A stretch of 7,372 nt of DNA from Candidatus Aminicenantota bacterium (GCA_030612495.1 JAUWNT010000109.1:1-7372); one strand, 5' to 3'; shown: positions 1 through 6,995, counted from the stretch's first letter. The notes: generated from the letters alone by a model not told the origin. A program made the numbers and translations.

Positions 1-1
1 A

Positions 2-613
2 TACACAGAAGCAATTAAAGATTTTAAGCAGGCTATCCGTATAAAGCCTGATGATTCTGATGCGAATTACAATCTGGGCTTTGTTTATTTCAAACTTGGA
101 CGATACACAGAAGCAATTAAAGTTTTTAAACAGGCTATCCGTATAAAACCTGATTATGCCAAGGCACATTACAATCTGGGCTTGGCTTATGGCAAACTTG
201 GACACTATACAGAAGAAATAGAGTCATACAAGCAAGCTATCCGTATAAACCCTGATCATGCTAAGGCGCATTACAATCTGGGAGTAGCTTATAGCAACCT
301 TAGACGCTACACAGAGGCAATAGATTCATACAAGCAGACTATCCGCATCAAGCCTGATGATGCCGATGCGCATTGCAATCTGGGTGTGGTTTATGTCAAA
401 CTTGGACGCTACACAGAAGAAATAGAGTCATACAAGCAAGCTATCCGTATAAAACCTGATCTTGCCAAGGCGCATTACAATCTGGGCTTGGCTTATGGCA
501 AACTTGGACGATACACAGAAGCAATTAAAGCATGCAAGCAGGTTATACGTATAAAGCCTGATGATGCCGATGCGCATTGTTTGCTGGGCGTGGTTTATTT
601 TTTTAATGGAGAC
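2..613 (+). repeat. Tandem 102-bp coding repeats (TPR units), with a 204-bp two-unit period
   Basis: Six near-copies of a 102-bp unit start at 2, 104, 206, 308, 410 and 512. The units at 206 and 410 differ at only about 11 of 102 bases by eye. The units at 308 and 512 share an exact stretch encoding K-P-D-D-A-D-A-H-C. The units therefore alternate in pairs, consistent with duplication of a two-unit (68-residue) block. Bases 91-122 recur exactly at 499-530, which is four units away. Confidence 0.9.
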
Positions 614-700
614 AAGGGTTCTGCGCTGGAAGAGTACAAGATTCTCAAAGAATTGGACAAGAATTTATCCAATAAATTATTTAAAATAATTAATAAATGA
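2..700 (+). CDS. Tetratricopeptide-repeat (TPR) protein, 5'-truncated by the window edge
   Basis: The frame is open from base 2 to the TGA at 698-700, giving 232 visible residues. The internal ATG at 182 is not a believable start because the repeat pattern continues unbroken upstream of it. The visible part is a chain of 34-residue TPR units beginning near 2, 104, 206, 308, 410 and 512. Each has the form Y-T-E-(A/E)-I ... I-R-I-x-P-D ... A-x-Y/C-N-L-G ... Y. The last unit is degenerate and is followed by a short lysine-rich tail. TPR arrays form superhelical scaffolds that bind other proteins; nothing here names a partner or shows an enzymatic domain. No signal peptide can be judged because the N-terminus is missing. 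Neighbouring units are very similar at DNA level, indicating recent tandem duplication. It is moderate in GC, unlike the AT-rich operon to the right. The TPR assignment is secure; the biological role is unknown. Confidence 0.93.
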   Translation, partial: YTEAIKDFKQAIRIKPDDSDANYNLGFVYFKLGRYTEAIKVFKQAIRIKPDYAKAHYNLGLAYGKLGHYTEEIESYKQAIRINPDHAKAHYNLGVAYSNLRRYTEAIDSYKQTIRIKPDDADAHCNLGVVYVKLGRYTEEIESYKQAIRIKPDLAKAHYNLGLAYGKLGRYTEAIKACKQVIRIKPDDADAHCLLGVVYFFNGDKGSALEEYKILKELDKNLSNKLFKIINK

Positions 701-727
701 GCGGAATAGAAACCGGTAAGTATCGTT

Positions 728-814
728 GCCTAACAAAGGATAAAAGGCTACGGTGCTGTGTACTTTCACCCAAATTTGCCTTCGGCAACTTTTTTTATCC
801 ACAAAACGTTAGTC
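728..814 (+). other. Possible integron attC recombination site (87 bp, imperfect inverted repeat)
   Basis: The left end GCCTAAC (728-734) fits the attC left-core consensus RYYYAAC. The right end GTTAGTC (808-814) fits GTTRRRY except for one base. The two ends are complementary at six of seven positions. Inside them, GGATAAAA (738-745) pairs perfectly with TTTTATCC (793-800), giving a second arm as in the L''/L' boxes of attC. A small hairpin lies between the arms. The 87-bp length is within the usual attC range. Against this, the spacers between arms are unequal (3 and 7 nt), no integrase gene is visible, and short AT-rich arms can pair by chance. It sits between two plus-strand genes, as an attC would. 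Confidence 0.42.
776..797 (+). terminator. Intrinsic-terminator-like hairpin after the TPR gene
   Basis: A perfect 5-bp stem, TTGCC (776-780) with GGCAA (784-788), closes a TTC loop. It is followed by C and a run of seven T (790-796). It lies 76 nt after the TPR stop and could end that transcript. The same hairpin sits inside the attC-like inverted repeat at 728-814, so it may instead be the apical part of that structure. The two readings are not exclusive. Confidence 0.5.
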
Positions 815-838
815 GAAAGGCTGTAATAGGTTAAAGAA

Positions 839-1828
839 ATGACAATTAATCAAAAATATGATTTAAAAAAATTCCGAAAGGAAAGTTCAACTAGAAATCT
901 ACGCCAAGCAGCCAAAGCATATCTGTATACCGCCATAAAAATGTACGTAGATCTTGAGGCAAAAGTTTCTGTTTGGATGGATGATCGGTTTGGCTCATCG
1001 GCAACTGTTGTTTGCTCACTAAACAGAGCTATAGAGCACTTGCTCAAGCTTCGTTTATTAAAGATTGATCCATTGCTTTTGTATCCACTCCCCAAGAAGA
1101 TCGAAGATTATTGTTGTATCCGTGAAATTCCACTTCAAAGTGACCAATCGATAGAACAGCGACGAAAAGAGCGAGAAGTTCTCGCGCACACGATATCGTT
1201 CAAAGAGGCACTGGAAAGAGTAAAACTAACATTGCCGATAGGTACCAGCTTTAACTTCACCCATTTCAATCAAGTCTATGCACTTCGGAATAGTCTTGAG
1301 CATCACTGGGACAGAAATGAAGAATTTCTTCAGAAAGTTGTGGGGGAAATGTCGGCCAAGCTCATTCCATGTCTACGAGAATTCATAACGGACATTTTGG
1401 GGGAAAATGATACTGATTTTTTCGACAATAATCTATTAGAGAAAGTTAAGAGATTGGATCGAGCAATCAAACAAGGACATTCATTGGAATTACAGCGTCG
1501 CTTTGAAGAACATCTAAAACTTTTTTCTAAAAATCCGGAGCTTTGTCGTAAGAAGTGGCACTTCCCAGATCGTTACAATAGGTTGGCAGAGGAGGAAACA
1601 GAGGTGGAGTGCCCGGTGTGTGGCGAGCTCTTTTTGGCTTTCTGGGATTGGGAAGCGGATTACGATGTTGAGGATGGCAGTGGAGAAGGCTACATTTCGG
1701 GAGGTTATCCAGATCCAAAGTGTCTTCACTGTCCCAATTGCCATTTCTATGTTGAGGGTGTAGATGTTGAAACATATCTGCCAGACGGTTTGGAAATTGA
1801 GTTCGAAGTAGATTATGACGAATATTAA
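839..1828 (+). CDS. Unrecognised 329-aa protein: HEPN-like ribonuclease motif plus C-terminal zinc-ribbon-like module
   Basis: I do not recognise a named family. The first half is helical in character. Residues about 58-76 (S-L-N-R-A-I-E-H-L-L-K-L-R-L-L) resemble the helix that precedes the active site in HEPN domains. At 150-155 there is R-N-S-L-E-H, an R-x4-H motif with a polar residue after Arg, as in HEPN metal-independent RNases; a second His follows at 156. The C-terminus carries C258-x2-C261 and C295-x2-C298-x2-C301, separated by an acidic, Gly-rich loop. This looks like a zinc ribbon, and an acidic tail ends the protein. No signal peptide or membrane segment is apparent. The ATG at 839 has only a weak AGG (828-830) upstream. 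The attC-like sequence at 728-814 ends 24 nt before it, and an attC-like core follows the stop. A toxin or defence RNase is an inference; a non-catalytic HEPN fold or chance motif is possible. Confidence 0.75.
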   Translation: MTINQKYDLKKFRKESSTRNLRQAAKAYLYTAIKMYVDLEAKVSVWMDDRFGSSATVVCSLNRAIEHLLKLRLLKIDPLLLYPLPKKIEDYCCIREIPLQSDQSIEQRRKEREVLAHTISFKEALERVKLTLPIGTSFNFTHFNQVYALRNSLEHHWDRNEEFLQKVVGEMSAKLIPCLREFITDILGENDTDFFDNNLLEKVKRLDRAIKQGHSLELQRRFEEHLKLFSKNPELCRKKWHFPDRYNRLAEEETEVECPVCGELFLAFWDWEADYDVEDGSGEGYISGGYPDPKCLHCPNCHFYVEGVDVETYLPDGLEIEFEVDYDEY

Positions 1829-1848
1829 AAAGCACTGTAATATTCGGG

Positions 1849-1897
1849 TAATAACCGCCCTACGGTCGCAATGTCGTGTATGCTGGGGATGTTAGGT
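1849..1897 (+). other. Possible degenerate or short attC-like site with a consensus right core
   Basis: GTTAGGT at 1891-1897 fits the attC right-core consensus GTTRRRY perfectly and is followed by GC, as in many attC sites. The best left partner is TAATAAC (1849-1855), which matches only in its TAAC part. Inside the cores, CCC (1858-1860) can pair with GGG near 1885-1888. The total of 49 bp is shorter than typical attC sites, so this is weak alone. Its position 63 nt after the stop of the 329-aa gene is what a cassette-end site would have. Confidence 0.28.
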
Positions 1898-1914
1898 GCA
1901 ATATACCAAAAAAT

Positions 1915-1940
1915 AGAGGTCATGTCTCTTCTTTTTATTT
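1915..1940. terminator. Possible weak bidirectional terminator between convergent genes
   Basis: AGAG (1915-1918) pairs with CTCT (1926-1929), plus one G-T pair inside, around a five-base loop. On the plus strand it is followed by a T-rich tract (1930-1940). On the minus strand it is followed by a T-run (A-run at 1908-1913 on the plus strand). Placement between the convergent 329-aa gene and the rluD-like gene suits a shared terminator. The stem is short, so confidence is limited. Confidence 0.35.
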
Positions 1941-1953
1941 ATCTTGTTAAATA

Positions 1954-1995
1954 TTCTTGCTCTACTTATTTCTTATCCTTTTTTCAAAGCAAGAA
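1954..1995. repeat. 8-bp perfect inverted repeat downstream of the rluD-like gene
   Basis: TTCTTGCT (1954-1961) is the exact reverse complement of AGCAAGAA (1988-1995), with 26 bases between them. It begins 11 bases past the stop of the rluD-like gene. It could form a hairpin at the operon's 3' end, but no clean T-run follows on the minus strand, so it is not called a terminator. Confidence 0.35.
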
Positions 1996-2005
1996 AACGA
2001 GGATT

Positions 2006-2923
2006 TTATTGTTTTAAGAATTCTTCTTGTATATATTTTCTAAATATCTCAGGTAATGTTGAATATGATGTGATAAGGTTTTTATATATGGGGTGATGGA
2101 ATTTGATAGAATATGCATGAAGTGCCAGACGTTCAAAGCTTTTTGAGTTTCCATAAATCTTATCTCCTAATATGGGATTGCCTGAGAATGAAAAGTGAAC
2201 TCGAATCTGATGTGTTCTGCCTGTGTGAGGGAAAATTTTTACAAAAGAGAAATTTTCGAATTCATATATTACCGAATATTCTGTTACTGAGTCTCTGCTA
2301 TTTTCAATATCTTCATTTTGATATACTCTAAATCTATTTCTTCTTCTACGATCTCTTGCAATTGGAGCATTTATGGTTCCATTTTTGTATCTCATTTTAC
2401 CTGATACTAATGCAAAATAGCTTTTTTTTATTTCTCTTCTTTTAAATTTTTTCTGCATTCGTTTCATAGTAATCTCATCTTTTGCCAAAAGGAGAATCCC
2501 TGATGTATCCTTATCAATTCTATGAATGATCCCTGGGCGCTCATTATCTTTTATATTATTTACCTCAGGATAAAAATATCTAAAAACATCTAATATTGTT
2601 TCCTGATATTTACCAGCTCCAGGGTGGACTGATATACCTGAAGGTTTATCAATTATTAATAAGTAATCATCTTCAAAGAGCTTTTCTAATTTGAAAGAAG
2701 GATGAAAATTTATTTTTTCAATTTCAGGTAATTCTATTTCAACAATATCTCCAATTTGGATTTCTTTATTTTTTTTGTTAATAAGATTATTGTTTAATTT
2801 AACTTTGTTGCTTTTTATTAGTTTTTCTATTTTTGATCTTGATATATTTTTATAAGATTCACTTACAAAAATATCTATTCTAGAACATGGTCTCTTCGCT
2901 TTAATTATTATATTTTTTGCCAC
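2006..2923 (-). CDS. rluD: RluA/RluD-family 23S rRNA pseudouridine synthase
   Basis: Enzymes of this family isomerise specific uridines in RNA to pseudouridine; RluD acts on helix 69 of 23S rRNA. The 305-residue product is of normal length. An N-terminal S4-like RNA-binding segment spans about residues 14-60. The catalytic motif H-R-I-D-K-D-T-S-G is at 134-142, with D138 as the expected nucleophile. The late motif G-R-T-H-Q-I-R-V-H is at 235-243, and the L-G-D-x-x-Y-G element at 252-258. The likely start is GTG at 2923, inside the end of lgt (23-nt overlap). No Shine-Dalgarno is visible in front of it; instead there is a run of ten A. Translation may therefore depend on coupling to lgt. It is the last gene of the operon. 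RluA-family membership is secure, but the exact target site (RluD, RluC or other) is inferred from the S4-plus-catalytic layout. Confidence 0.9.
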   Translation of the reverse strand: MAKNIIIKAKRPCSRIDIFVSESYKNISRSKIEKLIKSNKVKLNNNLINKKNKEIQIGDIVEIELPEIEKINFHPSFKLEKLFEDDYLLIIDKPSGISVHPGAGKYQETILDVFRYFYPEVNNIKDNERPGIIHRIDKDTSGILLLAKDEITMKRMQKKFKRREIKKSYFALVSGKMRYKNGTINAPIARDRRRRNRFRVYQNEDIENSRDSVTEYSVIYEFENFSFVKIFPHTGRTHQIRVHFSFSGNPILGDKIYGNSKSFERLALHAYSIKFHHPIYKNLITSYSTLPEIFRKYIQEEFLKQ

Positions 2924-3713
2924 TTTTTTTTTTGAACTTAAAATATAGAATGAAAGAGGCTATGATTCCAATAATACTTATGAATTGTGGAACAGAAAGA
3001 CTTGTGAATGTATGGCTAACTCCTCCAAAAATATATCCTCTATCTAAGTCACCTCTAAAATATTCTACAAAGAATCTTATAATAGAATAATTAAAAATAT
3101 ACATAACAAAGATTTGACCTTCAAATTTTTTCTTTTTAAATGTAAAAAAGAGAATTATAAAATTCAGAAGATTTAATATTGACTCCATTAATTGAGTTGG
3201 ATATATTGGAGTATTTAACGGGACTCCTGTGTGGCTACCAGCAAAAGGATTTTTAAATACTACTCCAATTATTGAATCTCCTGCTGGTCTTCCAAAACAA
3301 CATCCAGCAGAAAAACATCCAAGTCTTCCGAAAAAATGACCCAGAGCAATCGAAGGCCCAGCAATGTCTAATATAGCTTTGAGGTTAAGCTTATGTTTTT
3401 TTATATACCAGAAAGCAAAAATTAATCCAAAAATTAAGCCTCCATAAAATGTGCCTCCAGAAGTTAGAAGGTATTTTATTTCGGATGGGTATTTTAAGTA
3501 ATACTTGATTTCATGAAAAAATAGGGATAGTTTTGCACCAATAAGTGCTATTAAAATTGTATAGAATATTAAGTCGGATATTTTTCTTCTATCTATATTT
3601 TCTTTTTTTGCAAGTTTTAAACTCAACATAAGTCCAGATAAAATCCCTAATGCAAAAAAGAAACCATAAGTGTAAATTGTTATTGGGCCTATTTTTATTA
3701 AAATCGGATGCAT
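2901..3713 (-). CDS. lgt: Prolipoprotein diacylglyceryl transferase
   Basis: Lgt moves a diacylglyceryl group from phosphatidylglycerol to the lipobox cysteine of preprolipoproteins in the cytoplasmic membrane, the first step of lipoprotein maturation. The 270-residue product is a polytopic membrane protein with hydrophobic segments at about 12-34, 46-66, 88-104, 177-192, 201-213 and 243-258. Family features are the N-terminal G-P-I-T-I-Y-x-Y-G (9-17), G-G-T-F-Y-G-G (86-92), and the signature G-R-L-G-C-F-S-A-G-C-C-F-G-R (129-142). This is the Cys-rich variant found in many non-enterobacterial lineages. P-T-Q-L (172-175) and E-Y-F-R-G-D (217-222) follow. The ATG at 3713 has a perfect AGGAGGT four bases upstream (3717-3723). 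It lies 17 nt after lspA, whose product acts next in the same pathway, and overlaps the rluD-like gene by 23 nt. Confidence 0.96.
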   Translation of the reverse strand: MHPILIKIGPITIYTYGFFFALGILSGLMLSLKLAKKENIDRRKISDLIFYTILIALIGAKLSLFFHEIKYYLKYPSEIKYLLTSGGTFYGGLIFGLIFAFWYIKKHKLNLKAILDIAGPSIALGHFFGRLGCFSAGCCFGRPAGDSIIGVVFKNPFAGSHTGVPLNTPIYPTQLMESILNLLNFIILFFTFKKKKFEGQIFVMYIFNYSIIRFFVEYFRGDLDRGYIFGGVSHTFTSLSVPQFISIIGIIASFILYFKFKKKSGKKYNN

Positions 3714-3716
3714 TTT

Positions 3717-3723
3717 ACCTCCT
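3717..3723 (-). promoter_or_regulatory. Ribosome binding site of lgt
   Basis: The minus strand reads AGGAGGT followed by AAA and the ATG at 3713. It fills much of the 17-nt gap after lspA and fixes the lgt start. Confidence 0.85.
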
Positions 3724-3730
3724 GTGCTCC

Positions 3731-4222
3731 TTAAGTTTTAAGAGATTTTTCGCCTTTCCATATTGAGATCGCAAGAATAACAACTCCTATTGTAATAAGG
3801 CTATCTGCAATATTAAAAGTTGGCCAGTGATAACCTTTTATATAAAAATCAAGGAAATCCACAACAAAACCTTGAGAAATTCTATCAATTATATTTCCTA
3901 TTGCCCCTCCAATAATAAATGAAAGAGATGTGAGTTCTAGCTTATGATTGCTCTTTACTTTTAAGAAGAAGAAAATAAGTATCAAAACAGCAATGATTGA
4001 GATAAGTGTTATTATTTTAGGAATAATTGTGTTTGATTGATTGTTAAAGATGCCCCATATTGCACCTGAATTAGGGGCATAGAAAAGTTGAAAGAATCCT
4101 TTAAAAATTGTAATATTATCATAAAAGTTGAAGTTTGTTTTAATAACAAATTTTGAAATCTGGTCAAGGAATATAATTATTCCTATAATTAAGAGATATT
4201 TTTTTTTGTTATTCAGGATCAA
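3731..4222 (-). CDS. lspA: Lipoprotein signal peptidase (signal peptidase II)
   Basis: LspA is a membrane aspartyl protease that removes the signal peptide from prolipoproteins after Lgt has lipidated them. The 163-residue product has the usual four membrane segments (about 9-27, 67-87, 98-112, 138-154). Conserved elements are L-D-Q-x-S-K (19-24), N-S-G-A-x-W-G (51-57), and G-G-A-x-G-N-x-x-D-R (105-114) leading into V-V-D-F with D122. F-N-I-A-D-S (136-141) supplies D140. D122 and D140 are the expected catalytic pair. The start is a TTG at 4222: a perfect GAGGAG lies seven bases upstream and no better start fits the N-terminus. This start overlaps the end of ileS by 14 nt, so translation is probably coupled to ileS. 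The ileS-lspA pairing is common in bacteria. Confidence 0.95.
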   Translation of the reverse strand: MILNNKKKYLLIIGIIIFLDQISKFVIKTNFNFYDNITIFKGFFQLFYAPNSGAIWGIFNNQSNTIIPKIITLISIIAVLILIFFFLKVKSNHKLELTSLSFIIGGAIGNIIDRISQGFVVDFLDFYIKGYHWPTFNIADSLITIGVVILAISIWKGEKSLKT

Positions 4223-6989
4223 AATTCAACTCCTCAATTTCTAAAGAACATCTTGGGCAGAGTTCAGGCAATTTGTTTTCACCTGTATCATCCAAAAACC
4301 AGTTCCAGCATCTTGGACATTTTTTCCCATTAGATTTTCGGATAGAAATTTTTTCTTTTTCAGATTTTTTTAAATTAATTTTTGAAACAACAAGAATCTC
4401 CTTAAATATTTTGATGTTAGATGAAACAAGATTGTAATACTCATCATTTAGATCTAAATTTATTTCAGCCTCAAGTGAGTCGCCTATGATTTTAGCATCT
4501 CTTGCATTTTCTATTTCCTTGAGAATCTTGTCTCTGAGCTTTATAATTTTTTCCCACTTATCATTATCTATTATATTCAGGTATTTTTTTTCAATTTTGG
4601 GAAATAGGTTTAAATGAACTGAGTTTTCCTTCCCTTCGAAATCAGGCATATTTTCCCAGGCTTCTTCTGTTGTGAAAGAAAGTATTGGAGCTATGAGTAA
4701 GATAGTCTCTTTTAATAATTTAAAAATAACTGTTTGTGTTGATCGCCTTTTTTTAGAATTGGGTGAATTACAATAAAGATTATCTTTAATAACATGTAAA
4801 TAAAAGGAGCTTAAGTCAATTGTAAAGAAATTTGAAATTGTATGATAGATTATATGGTATTCATAATTAGTATATGCCTCAAATATTTTTTGTTTTAATT
4901 TTTGAAGTTTATAAAGTATGAATAGGTCAATTTCTCTTAAATGTTCATCAGGAATTGAGTCTTTTTCCGGATTGAAATCAGATATAGTTCCAAGCATGAA
5001 TCTCCAGGTATTTCTTATTTTTCTATAGCTTTCAATTACTCTTGAAAGTATTTCTTTACCCAGCCTTACATCCTCTTTATAATTAACCATTGCAACCCAC
5101 AATCTGAGTATTTCAGCACCTTGTTCTTCTATTATGCTCTGGGGTTCTATTATATTTCCAAGAGATTTTGACATTGCTTTTCCATGCTCATCAAGAGCCC
5201 AGCCATGTGTGATAACTGTTTTATATGGAGATTGATCTTTTGTTGTTATAGCTACTAATAAAGATGAATGGAACCATCCTCTATATTGGTCACCCCCCTC
5301 AAGATACATATCAGCAGGGAATTTGTGTCCTGGAAGTTTTTCAAGTATTGAAAAAGATGATCCTGATTCGAACCATACATCCAATATATCCTTCCCTTTT
5401 TCGAAATTTTTACATCCACATTTTTTACATGTTATACCTTCAGGTAAAAACTCAGAGATCTCTTCTTTATACCATGAATCTGAACCTAAATCATTAAATA
5501 TTTTTTCAATTTTATCAATTGCTTCAATACTTAATAGGGCTTCTCCGCAATCTTTACAGAAAAATACAGGGATTGGTACTCCCCAGTCACGTTGCCTTGA
5601 GATACACCAATCCGGTCTGTTTTCGACCATGTTTGAGATTCTTTCTTCACCCCATGCTGGATACCATTTTACCTTTTTTATCTCATTTAATGCCTTTTTT
5701 CTTAAATCAGCCGTATCTATTGATATAAACCATTGCTCAGTTGCTCTAAATATTACTGGTTTTTTGCAACGCCAACAATGTGGGTATGAATGTTCAATTT
5801 GAGTTTCATACATAAGGCGGTTATTATTTTTTAAATCCTGAATGATCTCTGAATTTGCTTTAAAAATCTCTTTCCCTTCATATTTTCCAGTTGTATTGTC
5901 AAAGTGGCCCTTAGAGTCTACAGGTGAATAGATATCAAGATTGTATTCCAAGCCTGCTCTATAGTCATCTTCACCATGACCGGGAGCTGTATGGACACAT
6001 CCTGTGCCAGAGTCAAGTTCAACATAATTTGTATTAATTATTAAAGAATTTCTATTGTAAAGAGGATGGATAGTATTTAATCCATTTAATTTGGATCCTT
6101 TGAATTCAATTATTTTTTTATAATCTGTTTTTAGAATATCAGCCAGAACAGGGATTAGCCTTGTTGCACAAATATAGTATTCTCCCTTCATTTCAAATAA
6201 GGAGTAATCATAGTCTGGGTGAAGTGCTATAGCAAGGTTTGCAGGTATTGTCCATGGTGTTGTTGTCCATATTACTACAAATATTTCCTTGTTTTTGTAC
6301 TTTCCCAGGAAATCAGGTATGTCTTTTAGTAAAAATTTTACATAAATAGATGAAGAAAGGTGATTGGAATATTCAACTTCTGCTTCAGCAAGAGCGGTTT
6401 GGCATGAATTACACCAGAAGACAGGTCTTTTTTTCCGAATTACACTCTTATTTTTTACAAAAGATTTGAAGTATTTTATGATGGAGGATTCATAGGTTGG
6501 GTCAATTGTTTTATAGGGGTTTTCCCAGTCCCCAAAAATTCCAAGTCTTTTAAAACCCTTTTTTTGTATTTTTAAGAATTTTTCTGCATAATTTCTGCAT
6601 TTATGTCTTATATCCAGGACACTCATATCTTTTTTGCTTGAGCCTAACTCCTGGTCAACTTTTAGTTCTATTGGAAGCCCGTGGCAATCCCACCCGGGTA
6701 CATAAGGAGCTTTAAAACCTTCCATGGATTTTGTTTTTACTATAAAATCTTTTAAAATTTTGTTAAGAGCATGACCAAGATGAATGTTCCCATTAGCATA
6801 TGGGGGACCATCATGAAGAATATAAATAGGATCATCTTTTCTTTTTTCCAAAATGCTTCTATAAATATCCATGTTTTCCCATTTCTCTAATATTTCAGGT
6901 TCTCTTCTGTTCAATTGAGCTTTCATTGGGAAATTTGTTTTGGGCAAATTCAGTGTGTCTTTCCATTTAACTTTTTTTTCTTCTGACAT
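4209..6989 (-). CDS. ileS: Isoleucyl-tRNA synthetase (bacterial type, with C-terminal zinc finger)
   Basis: This class I enzyme attaches isoleucine to tRNA-Ile in the cytoplasm and hydrolyses mischarged valine. Counting from the ATG at 6989, the product has 926 residues, normal for the family. The HIGH signature appears as H-L-G-H at 70-73 and the KMSKS loop as A-M-S-K-S at 605-609. The CP1 editing domain is marked by T-T-T-P-W-T-I-P-A-N (about 242-251) and G-T-G-C-V-H-T-A-P-G-H-G (about 328-339). E-G-G-D-Q-Y-R-G-W-F-H near 564-574 belongs to the catalytic core. A C-terminal zinc finger uses C891, C894, C911 and C914. An in-frame TTG at 7001 would add four residues, but it lies within the Shine-Dalgarno, so ATG 6989 is preferred. 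It is the first gene of the operon. No T-box leader fits in the short upstream region. Confidence 0.97.
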   Translation of the reverse strand: MSEEKKVKWKDTLNLPKTNFPMKAQLNRREPEILEKWENMDIYRSILEKRKDDPIYILHDGPPYANGNIHLGHALNKILKDFIVKTKSMEGFKAPYVPGWDCHGLPIELKVDQELGSSKKDMSVLDIRHKCRNYAEKFLKIQKKGFKRLGIFGDWENPYKTIDPTYESSIIKYFKSFVKNKSVIRKKRPVFWCNSCQTALAEAEVEYSNHLSSSIYVKFLLKDIPDFLGKYKNKEIFVVIWTTTPWTIPANLAIALHPDYDYSLFEMKGEYYICATRLIPVLADILKTDYKKIIEFKGSKLNGLNTIHPLYNRNSLIINTNYVELDSGTGCVHTAPGHGEDDYRAGLEYNLDIYSPVDSKGHFDNTTGKYEGKEIFKANSEIIQDLKNNNRLMYETQIEHSYPHCWRCKKPVIFRATEQWFISIDTADLRKKALNEIKKVKWYPAWGEERISNMVENRPDWCISRQRDWGVPIPVFFCKDCGEALLSIEAIDKIEKIFNDLGSDSWYKEEISEFLPEGITCKKCGCKNFEKGKDILDVWFESGSSFSILEKLPGHKFPADMYLEGGDQYRGWFHSSLLVAITTKDQSPYKTVITHGWALDEHGKAMSKSLGNIIEPQSIIEEQGAEILRLWVAMVNYKEDVRLGKEILSRVIESYRKIRNTWRFMLGTISDFNPEKDSIPDEHLREIDLFILYKLQKLKQKIFEAYTNYEYHIIYHTISNFFTIDLSSFYLHVIKDNLYCNSPNSKKRRSTQTVIFKLLKETILLIAPILSFTTEEAWENMPDFEGKENSVHLNLFPKIEKKYLNIIDNDKWEKIIKLRDKILKEIENARDAKIIGDSLEAEINLDLNDEYYNLVSSNIKIFKEILVVSKINLKKSEKEKISIRKSNGKKCPRCWNWFLDDTGENKLPELCPRCSLEIEELNFDPE
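4230..4235 (-). promoter_or_regulatory. Ribosome binding site of lspA, within ileS
   Basis: The minus strand reads GAGGAG, then seven bases, then TTG at 4222. It lies inside the last codons of ileS. It is the main reason for accepting a TTG start for lspA. Confidence 0.75.
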
Positions 6990-6995
6990 TTTAAA

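Noticed and set aside
2..613. CRISPR array or non-coding tandem repeat
   Set aside because: The 102-bp period is an exact multiple of codons, the frame stays open throughout, and the translation is a canonical TPR array with no unique spacers.
1514..1835. Two minus-strand open frames (76 and 102 residues) opposite the 329-aa gene
   Set aside because: They lie antisense to the Cys-rich C-terminal coding region, lack recognisable domains and ribosome sites, and look like reverse-frame shadows. The same applies to the frame at 850-1095.
728..1897. Claim of a definite chromosomal integron
   Set aside because: No integrase gene or attI is in the window, and only one of the two candidate sites has convincing paired arms, so it is kept as a hypothesis.
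2113..2331. Plus-strand 72-residue open frame
   Set aside because: It is antisense to the conserved pseudouridine synthase C-terminal region and has no independent support.
5264..5802. Three overlapping plus-strand open frames of 69-159 residues
   Set aside because: They are antisense to the conserved core of ileS, have no coding-like protein features or ribosome sites, and are explained as shadows of that gene.
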